Below, one piece after another: positions 1-10,865 of a DNA stretch of 64,000 nucleotides. Numbering within the stretch: position 1 is the first letter of the stretch; every line of letters begins with the position of its first letter. This stretch comes from Pegoplata infirma (taxonomy: Eukaryota; Arthropoda; Insecta; Diptera; Anthomyiidae), in assembly GCA_963921195.1 (NCBI GenBank), contig OY992537.1, positions 210,121,736 through 210,185,735 on the forward strand, given 5' to 3'. The position numbers and the translations under genes are program-made. Under the pieces are notes generated by a model, which made no database searches, was not told the DNA's origin, and saw only the letters and a list, made by a program, of their open reading frames with translations.

Positions 1-300
1 CAAAAAATTTCCCATAATCGCTTAGCAGGTATTATAGTTAAGATTTAACGAGACGCCCTAATACATACATTTATATTTACATACTACATACAGTGACAAA
101 GAGATATATCAGTCAGTATATGTATTAACCAACACATTCACATTATGTGACTCTGTGCTGTTAAAGCAAAACCAACCATTAAATTTGACGTTCATATGTG
201 AACTTTTATTTTCTATTAGGGTTACATTTTTATTGATATGTAATACTTTTTTTCACTAAAATCCCATTTATAAATTTTAGGATACAGGACATTTAGATAC
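1..300. other. AT-rich sequence, nothing recognised
   Basis: No open frame of useful length, RNA gene or repeat boundary is visible. The composition matches the rest of the left flank. The following DNA, from about 300, begins to show GTACTTTGGTACTTTT motifs. Confidence 0.5.
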
Positions 301-1272
301 CAAAAAAATAGAGCCATTTCAAACAAGGGTTAAATTGTGTACTTTGGTACTTTTTTATATTTCCAAAAATAATGTTAGTACCTCAATTTTAAACACGAAC
401 TTAACTATAAAGGATGCCAGGTTTCCAAAACTGGTATTAGCTTTTTTCTGACAGCTTTAGTTTTCGAGTTATTAAAAAGGTCATAAATATTCAGACAGAA
501 TTAAAGAAGTCATAAATTTAATTTTTTTTAGCGATATCTCGAAAACTAAAGATGGCTCAACAAAAGTAAGAGCATTTTTGGAATCAGCATATCCAACATA
601 CCTAAAATCGTTTTTCACTTTTTGGATGTTAGACTAGTGTTGGTAAATATAGACTCACAAACATGCCAAAAACAGCCTATTTTCAAAGTTTTCTTAGGCT
701 ATATCTCAAAAACTAGAGTTGACCCAAAAAAAACGGTAGCCAGATTTGAAATCAGCGTACCCCTAATACCCAAAATTAGCTATCAGAACCAGGGCAAAAA
801 AAAAAGTGTTGCCCTGTTTAATGATTATAGAAAAAGAACCTCACTTTTAAATCGCTGCTAAGAGGGTTAAAAAGTGTACATCTGGTACTTTTTCGATCTG
901 CTGAAATAATTAAAAACTTAGTTTTTGAAATGCCGTATCTTCTTGCCGAAGTAATCTGGGAATTTAAATTTTAATGGAGTAAGAAGGGTAAAATATTGCA
1001 CTTTGGTACTTTTTCTATCTCCTGATATAATTGTTCTAGAAACTTGAAATATAGAATGTAGAATCATCCAGCGAAAAAAAAACACATTCTGATAAAAACT
1101 ACTTTCAATTTTTTTCGATTTCTTTAATTAATGGTCTTTTATAGTTTTGCAATTTTGAACCTAGGAAAAAACATTCTTAACCCTTTGGACCAAGACTCAT
1201 TTTTTTTTTTGGAAAAAGGTACTTTTTTAGGGTAATTTAAATCTACATATCGTCAGCCAAAAAAACAATCTT

Positions 1273-1508
1273 ACACCCAAAAAAAAAAAAAAACGTGGGT
1301 ATTTAATACTAAAAAATTAACTAATTTTAGTCCAAAAGGACCTAGTGCAGAAATTGGTAACCAATACTAAAATTTTTAACAAATATTAGTCAAAACCAGT
1401 AAAAATTACTAATTTTAGTACTTTGAAGATACTAAAATTAGTAACTAATTAGTAGATTTGGGTACAATATCACTAACTAAACCTTTTACTGTAGAATTAT
1501 TTTGAGTG
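1273..1508. mobile_element. Short MITE, Tc1/mariner-like (TA duplication)
   Basis: The left end reads TA-CACCCAAAA and the right end TTTTGAGTG-TA. This gives inverted repeats of about 9 bp (CACYCAAAA) flanked by TA on both sides. The interior is rich in ACTAAAATTAGT-like palindromes. There is no coding capacity at 236 bp. The TA target is the mark of the Tc1/mariner superfamily, but such a short terminal repeat next to homopolymer A is weak evidence. The MITE inside the retrotransposon at 57,525 has the same kind of end. Confidence 0.5.
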
Positions 1509-1854
1509 TAAAGGGTATTTTTTGAAAATTTTGATTTTAAGGGAATAAAAAGGCTTTGAATTAAAAAATTTAATAATACTATTTTCATGACAATTGAACT
1601 AAAACCCAGAATTTAAAATTTTGCAAAAAGTGATTTTGGAAATTCAGATTAAATGGGGTCAAAAGGGTAAAAGATTCTACTTGGTACTAAGTATTTATAT
1701 CTCTGGATATAATTGTTCTATAAACATGAAATGAGGAATGTAGAATCATCAAAAAATAAAAAAGTACTTTTTAAAAAATTTTTGATGCTAAGAGGGTAAA
1801 AAAATTGTTCTTTGGTAATTTTTCGATCTCCTGAAATAGTAATCATAAAAATCA

Positions 1855-1988
1855 GGGGGCTAATTATGTAACTTGATAGTCGCCAATGGTCATCGTTAGC
1901 TCATTATTCTTTAGCATAAAATAACACTATATGGTAATGGAATAATGAGCTAACGATTTGACGACTATCAAGTTACATAATTACCCCC
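1855..1988. mobile_element. Palindromic hairpin MITE, 134 bp
   Basis: Nearly the whole element folds back. The left end GGGGGCTAATTATGTAAC pairs with the right end TTACATAATTACCCCC, and the arms continue through ACTTGATAGTCG and CGTTAGCTCATTATTC to a central loop near AAAATAACACTAT. Ends of G runs occur in PIF/Harbinger MITEs, but no clean 3-bp duplication was found (left ATCA, right ATGA), so the superfamily is open. A transcript through it would form a long imperfect hairpin. Confidence 0.65.
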
Positions 1989-2790
1989 ATGACTTATAAA
2001 ATTTAGAATCCTTTATCAGAATAAAAAACTCTGAAAAAAAACAATTTTAGGAATATCTGGTTCTAAAATTAGGTTAAATATTAATCTTTGGTATTTTTTT
2101 GATTTAAAATAATAAATAACGGTCTTGAAGTATGGTCTTCAAATTTTAAACCTAGGATCATCCAGAAAAAAAAGAAAAACATTCTGAGAAAAGTAGGTTT
2201 AGAAAATTTCGATTCTAAGGAAACAAAAGGAGTAAATGGGGAAATTGGTACTCTTTTATAAGTATTGAAATTAAAACCTCAGAATCTCAACATTTGACAT
2301 GTAGGATCCTCCAGCAGAATTAACTTCCAAGAACTTGAATTTTTAAATTTGAACTTTCAGAAAAAAATAAACATTCTAATACCTTTTGAAAAATCGTTTT
2401 TAATAAGGCAAAAATATTAAAATTTTGCACTTTTGTACATTTTCTATCTTGCAATGCGAAATGAGGGATTATCCATTCTGAAAAAAGGACTTTTAAAAAA
2501 GGTTCCGTGCTAAGATGGTAAAAAAGTTTTCTTTGGTACTTTTTCTATCTCCTATAACAAACATTATAAAAAATTACTATTGGAAATATCTTATTCGAAC
2601 CTTAGAATTCTAAGAAGGATAAATGGGACGAAACTGTACTTTGGTACTTTTTCAATATACTAACTAATGATCTAATAAACTTGAAAATTTTAACCTTTGA
2701 TCACCCAGCAAAAAACAAAAAATATTTGAAAAAAAGTAGTTTGTGGAAATTTTGATTCTAAGGAGACAAAAAGGGGTTAAAATTTTTATA

Positions 2791-3556
2791 AATAAATTAA
2801 ATGGAACTGGAACTTGAAACGAAATGGAATAGAGAAGGAAAGGAAATGGAAAAAAAAAACAGGGAACAAGATGAAACGAAACTGAAACGAAATGGAACTT
2901 TCTTTTTTCTCAAATTCTTCTTTTTTGCACTTTACAAAATAGGGAGTTTCTCGAATCAAAATTCGTTGTTGAAAAGAAATATTTAGTTCAATATGGCGGC
3001 AACTATTTTTATAATCTTCAAATTCAAATAAAAATGTAAATGTTTAAGCGTCTCTAAATCCAACTCTGGCACTTTAAATACAAATTGGTGAATGATTTCA
3101 AAGCAGGCGATAATTTAAAAGTCGACTGTTCCAAAAGCCAACAAGGTTTCATTAAAAAATTTATGATAAATTAATTGCATAACACCCTAATATGCATATT
3201 TCTGCCTTGCTACTTCCACAGACGTACATATTTGGGTAATGGATGATTTTCTTTTTTTAGTTTGTTTTAACCGTGTGGATTATTACAATTTTAATTTGTT
3301 GAGATTGCAGAAAATCCATACAAATAAAATGAAAAATCACTGCAAAAACAGAACAAAAGTTTTTTTGTTAGCATTTTTTCCGTATTTATATGCAAAACAA
3401 CAAAAAAAAAACTCAAGGATAAATGATTTATGGGTATGAACATGAAATATAACAATGAATTAATTTGTCTCCTCGTTTTTTTTTTTTATTATTTTTATTG
3501 TTAAATGGTAACTGGACTTACAACAAACTTAAGGGGACCAACGATTTATAAAATTA
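2791..3556. other. AT-rich spacer, no gene recognised
   Basis: Begins with a purine-rich patch (GAAACGAAATGGA-like words, 2,800-2,900). It then continues as apparently single-copy AT-rich DNA. Open frames of 61 and 66 codons exist here but have low-complexity composition and no motif, so I do not call them genes. Confidence 0.5.
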
Positions 3557-3680
3557 ACAAGTAAGAAAGCTATATTCGGCTGTGCCGAATCTTTAAATAC
3601 CCTCCACCAATGTAATGATTTAAAAGCAAAAAAGTTTGTTTTATTTATACATACCTCAAGAAATAAAAAAGTACCAAAAA

Positions 3681-4488
3681 GTGTACTTTCGGTACTTTTA
3701 ATAAAAGGTACTTTTAATGAAAGGTACTTTTTATAAAAGGTACTTTTTATATAAGGTACTTTTTATGAGAGGTACTTTTTATAAAAAGTACTTTTTATAA
3801 AAGGTACTTTTTATAAAAAAAGGTACTTTTTATAAAAAAAGGTACTTTTTATAAAAAAAGGTACTTTTTATAAAAGGTACTTATTATAAAAGGTACTTTT
3901 ATAAATGGTACTTTTTATAAAAAGTAAATTTATAAAAGGTACTTTTTATAAAAGGTACTTTTTATAAAAGGTACTTTTTATAAAAGGTACTTTTTATAAA
4001 AGGTACTTTTAATAAAATGTACTTTTTATAAAAGGTACTTTTTATAAAAGGTACTTTTTTTAAAAGCTACTTTTTTTAAAAGCTACTTCTTTAAAAGCTA
4101 CTTTTTATAAAAGGTACTTTTTATAAAAGGTACTTTTTATAAAAGGTACTTTTTATAAAAGGAACTTTTTATAAAAGGTACTTTTTATAAAAGGTACTTT
4201 TTATAAAAGGTACTTGTTATAAAAGGTACTTTTTTTAAAAGGTACTTTTTTTAAAAGGAACTTTTTATAAAAGGTACTTTTAATAAAAGGTACTTTCTAT
4301 AAAAGATACATTTTATTAAAGGTACTTTTTATAAAAGGTACTTTTTATAAAAGGTACTTTGTATCAAAGGCACTTTTTATAAAAGGTACTTTTTATAAAA
4401 GGTATTTTTCATAAAAGGTTCTTTTTATAAAAAGTACTTTTTATAAAGGAACCTTTTATAAAAGGTACTTTTTGAAAACGGTACTGAA
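3681..4488 (+). repeat. 16-bp minisatellite, unit TTTTATAAAAGGTACT
   Basis: About 50 tandem copies of a 16-bp unit, with point variants (TTTTTTAAAAGCTACT, TTTAATAAAAGGTACT) and some length changes. The array starts immediately after AAAGTACCAAAAAGTGTACTTTCGGTACTTTT. That is the same GGTACTTTTT word as in the neighbouring decayed units, which suggests the minisatellite was born from that word. Confidence 0.9.
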
Positions 4489-4549
4489 TTTTCAGAAAGT
4501 ACTTGTTCCAAAATGTTTTATTTCACTAAAGGATCCTACATTCTAAATT

Positions 4550-5245
4550 TCAGGTTTGAATAACCATTATTTCAGTAAATAAAAAAAAAGTACCAAAAGT
4601 ACTATTTTACCCATTTTACCCCCGTAGAATCAACATTGACAAAACCCGAGCCTTAGTGAATCTTTTTTCCGGAAGGTAAACCGACATTGCAAATTTCAAT
4701 TTTCTAGTACCATTATTTAAGGAAATATAAAATGTAACAAAAGTACATATGTTTACCCTTTTTACCCTATTAGAAACATCATTGGCAAAAACCCAGCCTT
4801 AGGGGATCTATATTCCGGGAGGTGAACATACAGTCCCAATTTCAAGTCTATGTGACAATTTTTTAAGGATATATAAAAGGTACCAAAAGTACAGATTTTT
4901 TCCCTTTTTACCCTCTTAGAATCAACATTGGCAATAATCCAGCCGTACTGGATCTACATATATTCTAGGATGTGAACATACTGTCCAAATTTCAAGTTTC
5001 TATGACCATTATTTCAGGAGATATTAAAAGCACCAAAAGTATTTTTTTTTACCCTTTTGACCCCCTTAGAATCAACACTGGCAAAAATCCAGCCTTAATG
5101 GATCTATATTCCGGGAGGTGAACATACAGTCCAAATTTCAAGTCTCTATGATCATTATATCAGGAGATTTAAAAAGTACCAAAAGTACAGTTTTTTACCC
5201 TTTTTACCCCCTTACCATTGGCAAAACTCCAGCCATAGTGGATCT
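4550..5245 (+). repeat. Tandem repeat, unit about 145 bp
   Basis: Four to five copies in plus orientation. Each contains AAAAGTACCAAAAGTAC, then TTACCC...CCTTAGAATC, then CAAAAACCCAGCCTTA, then TTCCGGGAGGTGAACATA. The TTCCGG-type words fall at about 4,668, 4,811, 4,966 and 5,109, giving a period near 145-155 bp. Scraps of the same unit lie at 8,590-8,739, 9,019-9,091 and 9,960-10,175. Confidence 0.8.
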
Positions 5246-5423
5246 ATATTGCACACATGCTTTGTACATAAAAATAACAATTAATTTTTTTATTATTACT
5301 TAACGAACTTTTTTTTAATTAAATTTAGATTTTGTTTTACATATTTTAAAGTTTTTTTGTAAACATTTTTTTCTTTTTCTCCGTTTTTTTTTCATTTCCG
5401 TATTCTTTGTTATGTATGTATCT

Positions 5424-6160
5424 TAGTGTGGCCCATCAACATATGGAAAAATACCAAGTATAACTCACAACTGAACGTACCTCAAAATATGATAGATGGC
5501 ATCGTAACGAACAATTTGCGACAAATTTCAGCCCCCTACAACGATTGGAAGGGGATGCTAACTTATCGTAAGTGTTTGCAACCTCCAAAGAAATCTTAAA
5601 TTTTTTTTATTGGAATCTTAAAAATAACCATATGGAATGCTAGCGTAACAAGAGCACATAATTCACATGTGGCCATTTTGTCCTAAGTTTGTCCTTAAAC
5701 AAAAAAAAAATACATATTAAAAAAGCGGAACCCTGCATTTCACTAAAACCGCTGTAACTCAAAAACTATGCGGACCATTAAGTTGCGATAAAGTTTATTT
5801 GAAAGGTAATACGAATATCTTTAATTTGAGTATAATATCAAAAAAAAATTTTTTTTGTTTTTTTCCTAATCGAAACTAAAATGTCCTTATTGTCCTTTGT
5901 AGGCAACCTTAGGACAAAATCGCCATATGTGACTTAATTGCTCTTGTAGCGATACCATTCCATGTAGTAATTTTTAGGATTGGAAAAAAATTTTTTTTTA
6001 GATTTCTTCGGAGGTTGCAAACACATGTGATCAGTTAGCATCCCCTTCTAATTGTCGTAGGGTGCTGCAATTTGGCTCAAAATATTAGTTACGATACCAT
6101 CTTTAATTTTTTAAGGCACGTTGACCTGTAGCGAAGCAAAAGGAATTTTGGGCCACCCTA
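5424..6160. mobile_element. hAT MITE, 737 bp, 8-bp duplication ATGTATCT
   Basis: Ends are TAGTGTGGCCCA (left) and TGGGCCACCCTA (right). The inverted repeats match the hAT terminal pattern (YARNG) with one mismatch. The flanks carry a perfect 8-bp direct duplication ATGTATCT at 5,416-5,423 and 6,161-6,168, diagnostic for hAT. The interior also folds back: CTCCAAAGAAATCTTA near 5,582 pairs with the TAGATTTCTTCGGAGG side near 6,000, and GCCATTTTGTCCTAAG pairs with CTTAGGACAAAATCGCC. There is no transposase, so it is non-autonomous. Confidence 0.88.
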
Positions 6161-6380
6161 ATGTATCTACACAAAATATGAATTAATTTAGGGTTATGAT
6201 GAAAATCACTAAGAGTTTTTTCAGTAATTCACTCATAACTTTTAAAGTACTTAACCGATTTCAAAAAAAAATACACTAGTTTTTGCCTGGATAAATTCCG
6301 CAACTTTTGGTACCCCAAGCGTTAAAATCGGTTCCGTATTATTGCCAAAAACGTGATTTCAACAGACAGACAGACAGACG

Positions 6381-6415
<35 letters not shown>

Positions 6416-6556
6416 GGACATCGTTAGATCGACTTAAAATCGATCAAGGATCATGAATATATATACTTTATGGGGTCCTAAACCAATATTTCAATGTGTT
6501 ACATACGGAATGACAAACTTATATATACCCTCTATCACCAGAGTGGAGGGTATAAA

Positions 6557-6758
6557 AACGCTCTTACAAAGTTTAGAAGAGGAGGAGGATCTTTATATTA
6601 CGGAAAATTAAAAGTCTTTATAAGTTTTCCTGAAGTTGTAAAATTTTTAATTAGAATGCTCGCCCGAAACTTGATTACAAGATAAAATTAAAAATCGGCT
6701 TATAAATGGATCTGGATTTAAGTCCACATTTCTGATATTCTCCGCCACGAAATTTTTA
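6557..6758. other. Spacer between two mini-me-like copies
   Basis: About 200 bp of AT-rich DNA separating the plus-oriented copy on the left from the minus-oriented copy on the right. No feature seen. Confidence 0.5.
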
Positions 6759-7479
6759 TTTTTATACCCTCCAACCACGGTATGGAGGTATACTCACTTT
6801 GTCATTCCGTGTGTAACATCGAAATATCGGTCTAGGATCCCAAAAAGTATATATATTATAATATATAATATATAATATAAATATATAATAATTATTGATC
6901 AGTGATCGATTCTAAGACATTCTAGCGATGTCCGTCCGTCCGTCCGTCTGTCCGTCTGTAGAGGACACGATACAGTCCAAAATAAAAGAGCTAGGCCTTT
7001 TTTAAGTTTGGCACGAATATGTCTTATATTCCTAGGCAGGTTAAGTTCGGAAATGGGCAAAATCGGACCAAGGGAAAACAGTTCCCCATTGGAGAACTAA
7101 ACCAACCTCTGAAAAACGGTATTTTTTTGCAGGGGTTTTTGTACTTTTTTAAGCAAATGCAAAATTTTTATATCAGAGGATGCTCAAAACCCTGCATGTG
7201 GACCTAGCGGATAAAAAAAAAATTTTAAAAGTTTGACCCGCCCCCTTTTGTGGGCCTGGATATAAAAAATGTATTTTAATAATGATTAATTGAATTAAAT
7301 AATTGGAAGAATCATAATAAATCCATTTGCTAACATCTATCGCATTATTAAGGTGTCTCTCACCAAACCCCCAAGCCCCGCCCCCCCCCCCTCACAAAAA
7401 AAAAGACACCCCTGATTTTTTTTTACATTTTGGAGGGTAAAAAAGATTCGGCACAGCCGAATTTAACACTCTCACTTGT
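6759..7479 (-). mobile_element. mini-me / DINE-1-like element
   Basis: In reverse orientation it reads TATACCCTCCAACCACGG...TATGGAGGTATA (end hairpin), then a TATAATATATAATATA tract, then a GTCCGTCCGTCCGTCTGTC tract (6,929-6,958), and finally GGAGGGTA followed by ATTCGGCACAGCCGAAT and TTAACACTCTCACTTGT. Both proto-microsatellites expected of the mini-me family are present. No protein is encoded; the 62-codon frame at 7,019 lies inside and is not a gene. Confidence 0.75.
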
Positions 7480-7753
7480 TTTCTTTAAAATTTACTTTTT
7501 CGGAAGGATCTTTTACTCGAAATTTTAGGTCTATTAGACCATTAGTTTGGGAAATCAAAAAAGTACCAAAGTACATTTTTTTACAAATGTTTACCTTCTT
7601 AGTATCAGAAATTTCTAAAAAACGGTTTCAGAATGTAATGTTTCGAAAGAGGACCCCACGTAAGTCCAAGGTACACGTTTTAACCCTCTTAGAATTGCTA
7701 GAAAAAGTCCCGTTATCCCATTATCAATACCAATATTTGACAGTTTTCCTTGT
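7480..7753. repeat. Remnant of GTACCAAAGTAC units
   Basis: Contains AAAAAAGTACCAAAGTACA and TTACCTTCTTAGTATC, which are parts of the ~145-bp unit, between two minus-oriented mini-me-like copies. The 131-codon open frame at 7,476-7,871 runs across both repeats and is not a credible gene. Confidence 0.5.
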
Positions 7754-8428
7754 TTTTATACCCTCCAACCACAGTATGGGGGTATACTCACTTTGTCATT
7801 CCGTGTGTAACACATCAAAATATCAAAATATCGGGACCACACAAAGTATATTAACCCATGATAGAATCTAAGACATTCTAGCGATGTCCGTCCGTCTGTA
7901 GAAATAACGATGCAGTCCAAACCAAAAGAGCTAAACCACTGAAATTGGGCAAGAATATCTCTTATGTTGCTGGTATGGTTAAGTTCGAAGATGGGCAAAA
8001 TCGGATCAGGGGGGAAAAAGTTCCCCCTTGAAGAACTAAAACTGAAAAATATGATATTTTTACGAGTTTTTTTTTTTAATTTTTGCTCAACAAATGTAAC
8101 ATTTGTATATTATATTATGTTCATAGACCTGCTCTTGGACCAAGGGGGTTAGAAAATTCGATTTATTTCAGACCGCCCCCTTTGTGGGCGTTGTTATAGA
8201 AATGAATTAAAAATAACGATAACAATGTATTATTTAAGCGTAAATTATCATAAACAAATAATTTGTAAACATATATAGCGGGGGTACAGGTGTCCCCCAC
8301 CAACTTCACCGACCCCCCCCCCCCCCCCCCCCAAAGAAAAAGACGCCCCTGCGATTTTTTTTTTTAATTTTAAACGTGTTGGAGGGTATAAAAGATTTGG
8401 CACAGCTGAATTTAACACTCTTATTTGT
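7754..8428 (-). mobile_element. mini-me / DINE-1-like element
   Basis: Same order of parts as the copy at 6,759: terminal TATACCCTCCAACCACAG...GGGGGTATA, GATGTCCGTCCGTCTGTAG, an internal C-run (8,313-8,332), then TTGGAGGGTATAAAAGA, ATTTGGCACAGCTGAAT and TTAACACTC. It resembles that copy more than the copies at 53,824 and 63,182, so at least two subfamilies are present. Confidence 0.72.
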
Positions 8429-8739
8429 TTTCTATGAATTAAATAAAATTTATGAATAAAATTCTATGAAATATTTCACAATACTAATGAATATTCATTC
8501 AGCCAATGAATAGTTTCATAGATTCTATGAATTTGGTTTTATGAAATTTGTTCATAGATATTATGAACAATAATTCTTTCAGTGTAGAACAATTATTTTA
8601 GGAGATAGAAAAAATATCAAGGTACTATTTTTCCCTTTTTTACCTGATTAAAATTGGAATTCCTTAAAGGTATGTTTTTTGCAGAAGAATCGTATAATTA
8701 TTTTTTAAAGTTTGTATGACTATTACTTCAGGAGAAATA
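8429..8739. repeat. TTCATAGAATTCTATGAA-like palindromic words and GTAC-unit remnant
   Basis: From 8,429 to about 8,586 the DNA repeats TTCTATGAAT / ATTCATAGA words and ends in AATAATTCTTTCAGTGTA, which resembles one end of a TA-flanked MITE; the other end was not found. From 8,590 a remnant of the ~145-bp unit follows and continues after the mini-me-like insertion at 8,740. Confidence 0.45.
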
Positions 8740-9018
8740 ACAAGTAGAAAAGTAAAATTCGACTTGGGCGAATCTATTAATACCAGTAAATGCCCAACAT
8801 ATATGCCAAACTTCGGAAGCCTCCGTAAAGTCTTTCAAAAGTTAGCGTGTTTTCAACAGACAGATGGAAAGACGGACGGACGAACGGACGGACATCTCTA
8901 GATCGTCTTAAATCGATCGAGGATCATTAATATATATACTTTATGGGGTCCTAGACCAATATTTCGAGTTGTTACAAACGGAATGACAAACTTATATCAC
9001 TAGAGTGGAGGATATAAA
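8740..9018 (+). mobile_element. Short mini-me / DINE-1-like element, 279 bp
   Basis: Begins ACAAGTAGAAAAGTAAAATTCGACTTGGGCGAAT and ends with GACGGACGGACG, TATATATACTTTATGGGG and GAGTGGAGGATATAAAAA. The host repeat reads ATTACTTCAGGAGAAATAA on the left and AGTACCAAAGTACAC on the right. Joined, these restore the normal unit, so the element sits in an identifiable empty site. Confidence 0.75.
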
Positions 9019-9091
9019 AAAGTACCAAAGTACACTAGTACAGTATTTTATATGTCTTTGCAGCCTTAAAATAGGAATTTCCAAAAAGTAC

Positions 9092-9952
9092 TTTTTATAC
9101 CCTCCACTCTAGTGATAGAGGGTATAAATAAGTTTGTCATTCCGTTTGTAACACCTCGAAATATTGGTCAAGGACCCCATAAAGTATATATATTCATGAT
9201 CCTCGATCGATTTTAAGACGATCTAGCGATGTCCGTCCGTCCGTCTGTCTGTCTGTTGAAAACACGCTAACTTTTGAAAGACTTTACGGAGGCTCCTGAA
9301 GTTTGACATATATGTTGGGCATTTACCTGGTCAGGTTGGTATTGCAATCTAGCGAAATCGGTCCAGTGGTTCAAAAGTTATAAGCAAATGATTGAATTTC
9401 GGCAAGGGTTTTTCTGGAATTTACGAGATAAAACACACGGTAACTTTCGAACGGCAATTCTGAGGGTGCTGAAGTATGGCATATATATTTGCTGTTCCTC
9501 TGGTCCACTTCGTTTTAAATTTCAGCTAAATCGGTCTAGTGGTTCAAAAGTTATTAGCCAAACCGTAAATTTCAGATTAGTATCACCTTAAATTCACGTG
9601 TTGAAAACCCGTTAAACATGTGTTAAAAGCATTTGTAAGTCAAAAAAATATTTTACAAGGCATTTTTGTCACTCAAAAATATTTTTACACTAAAACAAAA
9701 AAAATACACTCAAGAAAAATTTTACACTCAAAAAAAAATTTTACACTCAAAAAAAATTTTACACTCAAAAAAAATATTAGTAAATTTTTTTTTTTTTCAA
9801 AAATTAATAAAAAAAGTTTTTTTACAAAAAATAAAATATTTCTAACCAAAAATTTTATTTTTTTCACGTTAGAAAATTTACTTTCACTTAAAAAGGGCAT
9901 TGTGGAGGGTATTCATAGATTCGGCCAAGTCGAATTTAACTTTTCTTCTTGT
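9092..9952 (-). mobile_element. mini-me / DINE-1-like element, 0.86 kb
   Basis: Starts TTTTTATACCCTCCACTCTAG, with the CCATAAAGTATATATATTC core and GTCCGTCCGTCCGTCTGTCTGTC (9,231-9,253). It ends GTGGAGGGTATTCATAGATTCGGCC with the hairpin side AAGTCGAATTTAAC. It contains a (ACACTCAAAAAAAATTTT)-type short tandem repeat near 9,685-9,775. The open frames at 9,388, 9,620 and 9,685 fall inside and are repeat translations. The partial copy at 29,548 matches its last ~480 bp. Confidence 0.75.
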
Positions 9953-10865
9953 TTAGATTGTTTTTTCGTTTGAAGGATTCTACATTCCAAATTTCAAGTT
10001 ACATTATTTTAGGAAATATAAAAAGTACCAAAAGAACACTTTTTGCCTTCTTAAAATAAGGTTTACCAAAAAGTACCAAAAGTGCATTTTTTAACCTCTT
10101 TTTTTACCCTCATAGAATCGGTATTTCCAAAAGCCCAGCCTTAGTGTATATTTTTCCGGTAGGCGAAACTTAGGGCTGTGCAATGATGATTCCGTAAGTC
10201 ATTCAGCTAATGTTTCACTATCTCTTTAATTTTTGGTCCCATTAATCCTTTCCCATCATGTGTATTGTTGTAACATTATTTTTGTGTGGTAGTGTGGTCA
10301 TCAACAAAAGAAAATACCACCGGATATTCATATAAAAGCGAATATTCTCTTCATATTTGTACAATAACTCGTTGTAAGTAGTACTCGTTGCATGTTGTAA
10401 GTACATTTGAATGAATGACCAAGAGGATTTTTTTTATGTGTGTATGTATTATCTTTTGAAAGTGGAAGTGTTAAAGTTTATGTATGATTTTTTTTAACTA
10501 TATTTACTGTTGCAGTAGTTTATCTGATTTACATTTTATTTTATTTTTTTGAATAGCAAGTGGTGTATAAATACTGCAAATTTTATTCATGTAAGTACAT
10601 TTAAAATTGTCATATATTCCGCTCATTGTTTTGGTTAAGATTATTGTATTTAAAGAGCTTCGTGTGTGTGAAAAAGGAAATTAAATGGTTGAAATGGTCA
10701 GCAGTGAAATGATATACATAAATTAAGCTGTGTTGTGGTAGTAGTTATAGTAAATTTTATTTAAATTTAAGGAGTTTTAAAGTAAAAAACAGCCTTAATG
10801 ATAACAAAATGATGACAATGTTTTTAGGCTGGTGTCTAATTTTAAAAAAATTAACAAAAATCAAA
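9953..10865. other. Remnant units, then AT-rich spacer with a hAT-end fragment
   Basis: Up to about 10,175 remnants of the ~145-bp unit continue (AAAAGTACCAAAAG, CCCAGCCTTAGTG, TTTTTCCGGTAGG). At 10,290-10,318 TAGTGTGGTCATCAAC and AAAATACC match the left end of the hAT MITE at 5,424, but no matching right end was found. The rest is AT-rich without an identifiable gene. Confidence 0.5.

Larger units (their letters stand above)
300..2790 (-). repeat. Decayed tandem units with GGTACTTTTT motif (minus orientation)
   Basis: The block TTTGGTACTTTTTCTATCTC followed by a CTGATATAATT-like stretch recurs near 890, 1000, 1675, 1810, 2530 and 2640, with weaker forms between. It is the reverse complement of the AAAAAGTACCAAA units seen from 4,550 to 5,245 and in scraps up to 10,170. 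Spacing is irregular and divergence is high, so this is an old array broken by insertions. A 79-codon open frame at 622-861 lies in this repeat and shows no recognisable protein feature. Confidence 0.6.
3557..6556 (+). mobile_element. mini-me / DINE-1-like element with expanded interior
   Basis: The left end ACAAGTAAGAAAGC is followed by the hairpin ATTCGGC-TGT-GCCGAAT (3,574-3,590). The right part has a GACA/GACG microsatellite (6,362-6,420), a TATATATACTTTATGGGG core, and a terminal hairpin with stem TATACCCTC / GAGGGTATA (6,524-6,554). Copies at 53,824 and 63,182 carry the same two ends only about 610-650 bp apart. Here they are 3.0 kb apart because the interior holds a 16-bp minisatellite, a ~145-bp tandem repeat and an inserted hAT MITE. 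The paired GTCY and TA tracts are the known signature of mini-me elements in flies. That the two ends belong to one element is inference. Confidence 0.65.

Noticed and set aside
3681..4488. CRISPR-like regular repetition
   Set aside because: The units are directly contiguous without spacers and of 16 bp; this is a minisatellite in a eukaryotic genome.
7476..7871. 131-codon open frame
   Set aside because: Runs from a repeat remnant into a mini-me-like element read backwards; no domain or sensible composition.
9620..9973. 117-codon lysine/phenylalanine-rich open frame
   Set aside because: Translation of ACACTCAAAAAAAATTTT short tandem words inside a mini-me-like element.
10176..10290. Possible second hAT element starting TAGGGCTGTGCAATGATGA
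   Set aside because: The start resembles hAT ends, but no matching right end or 8-bp duplication was found.
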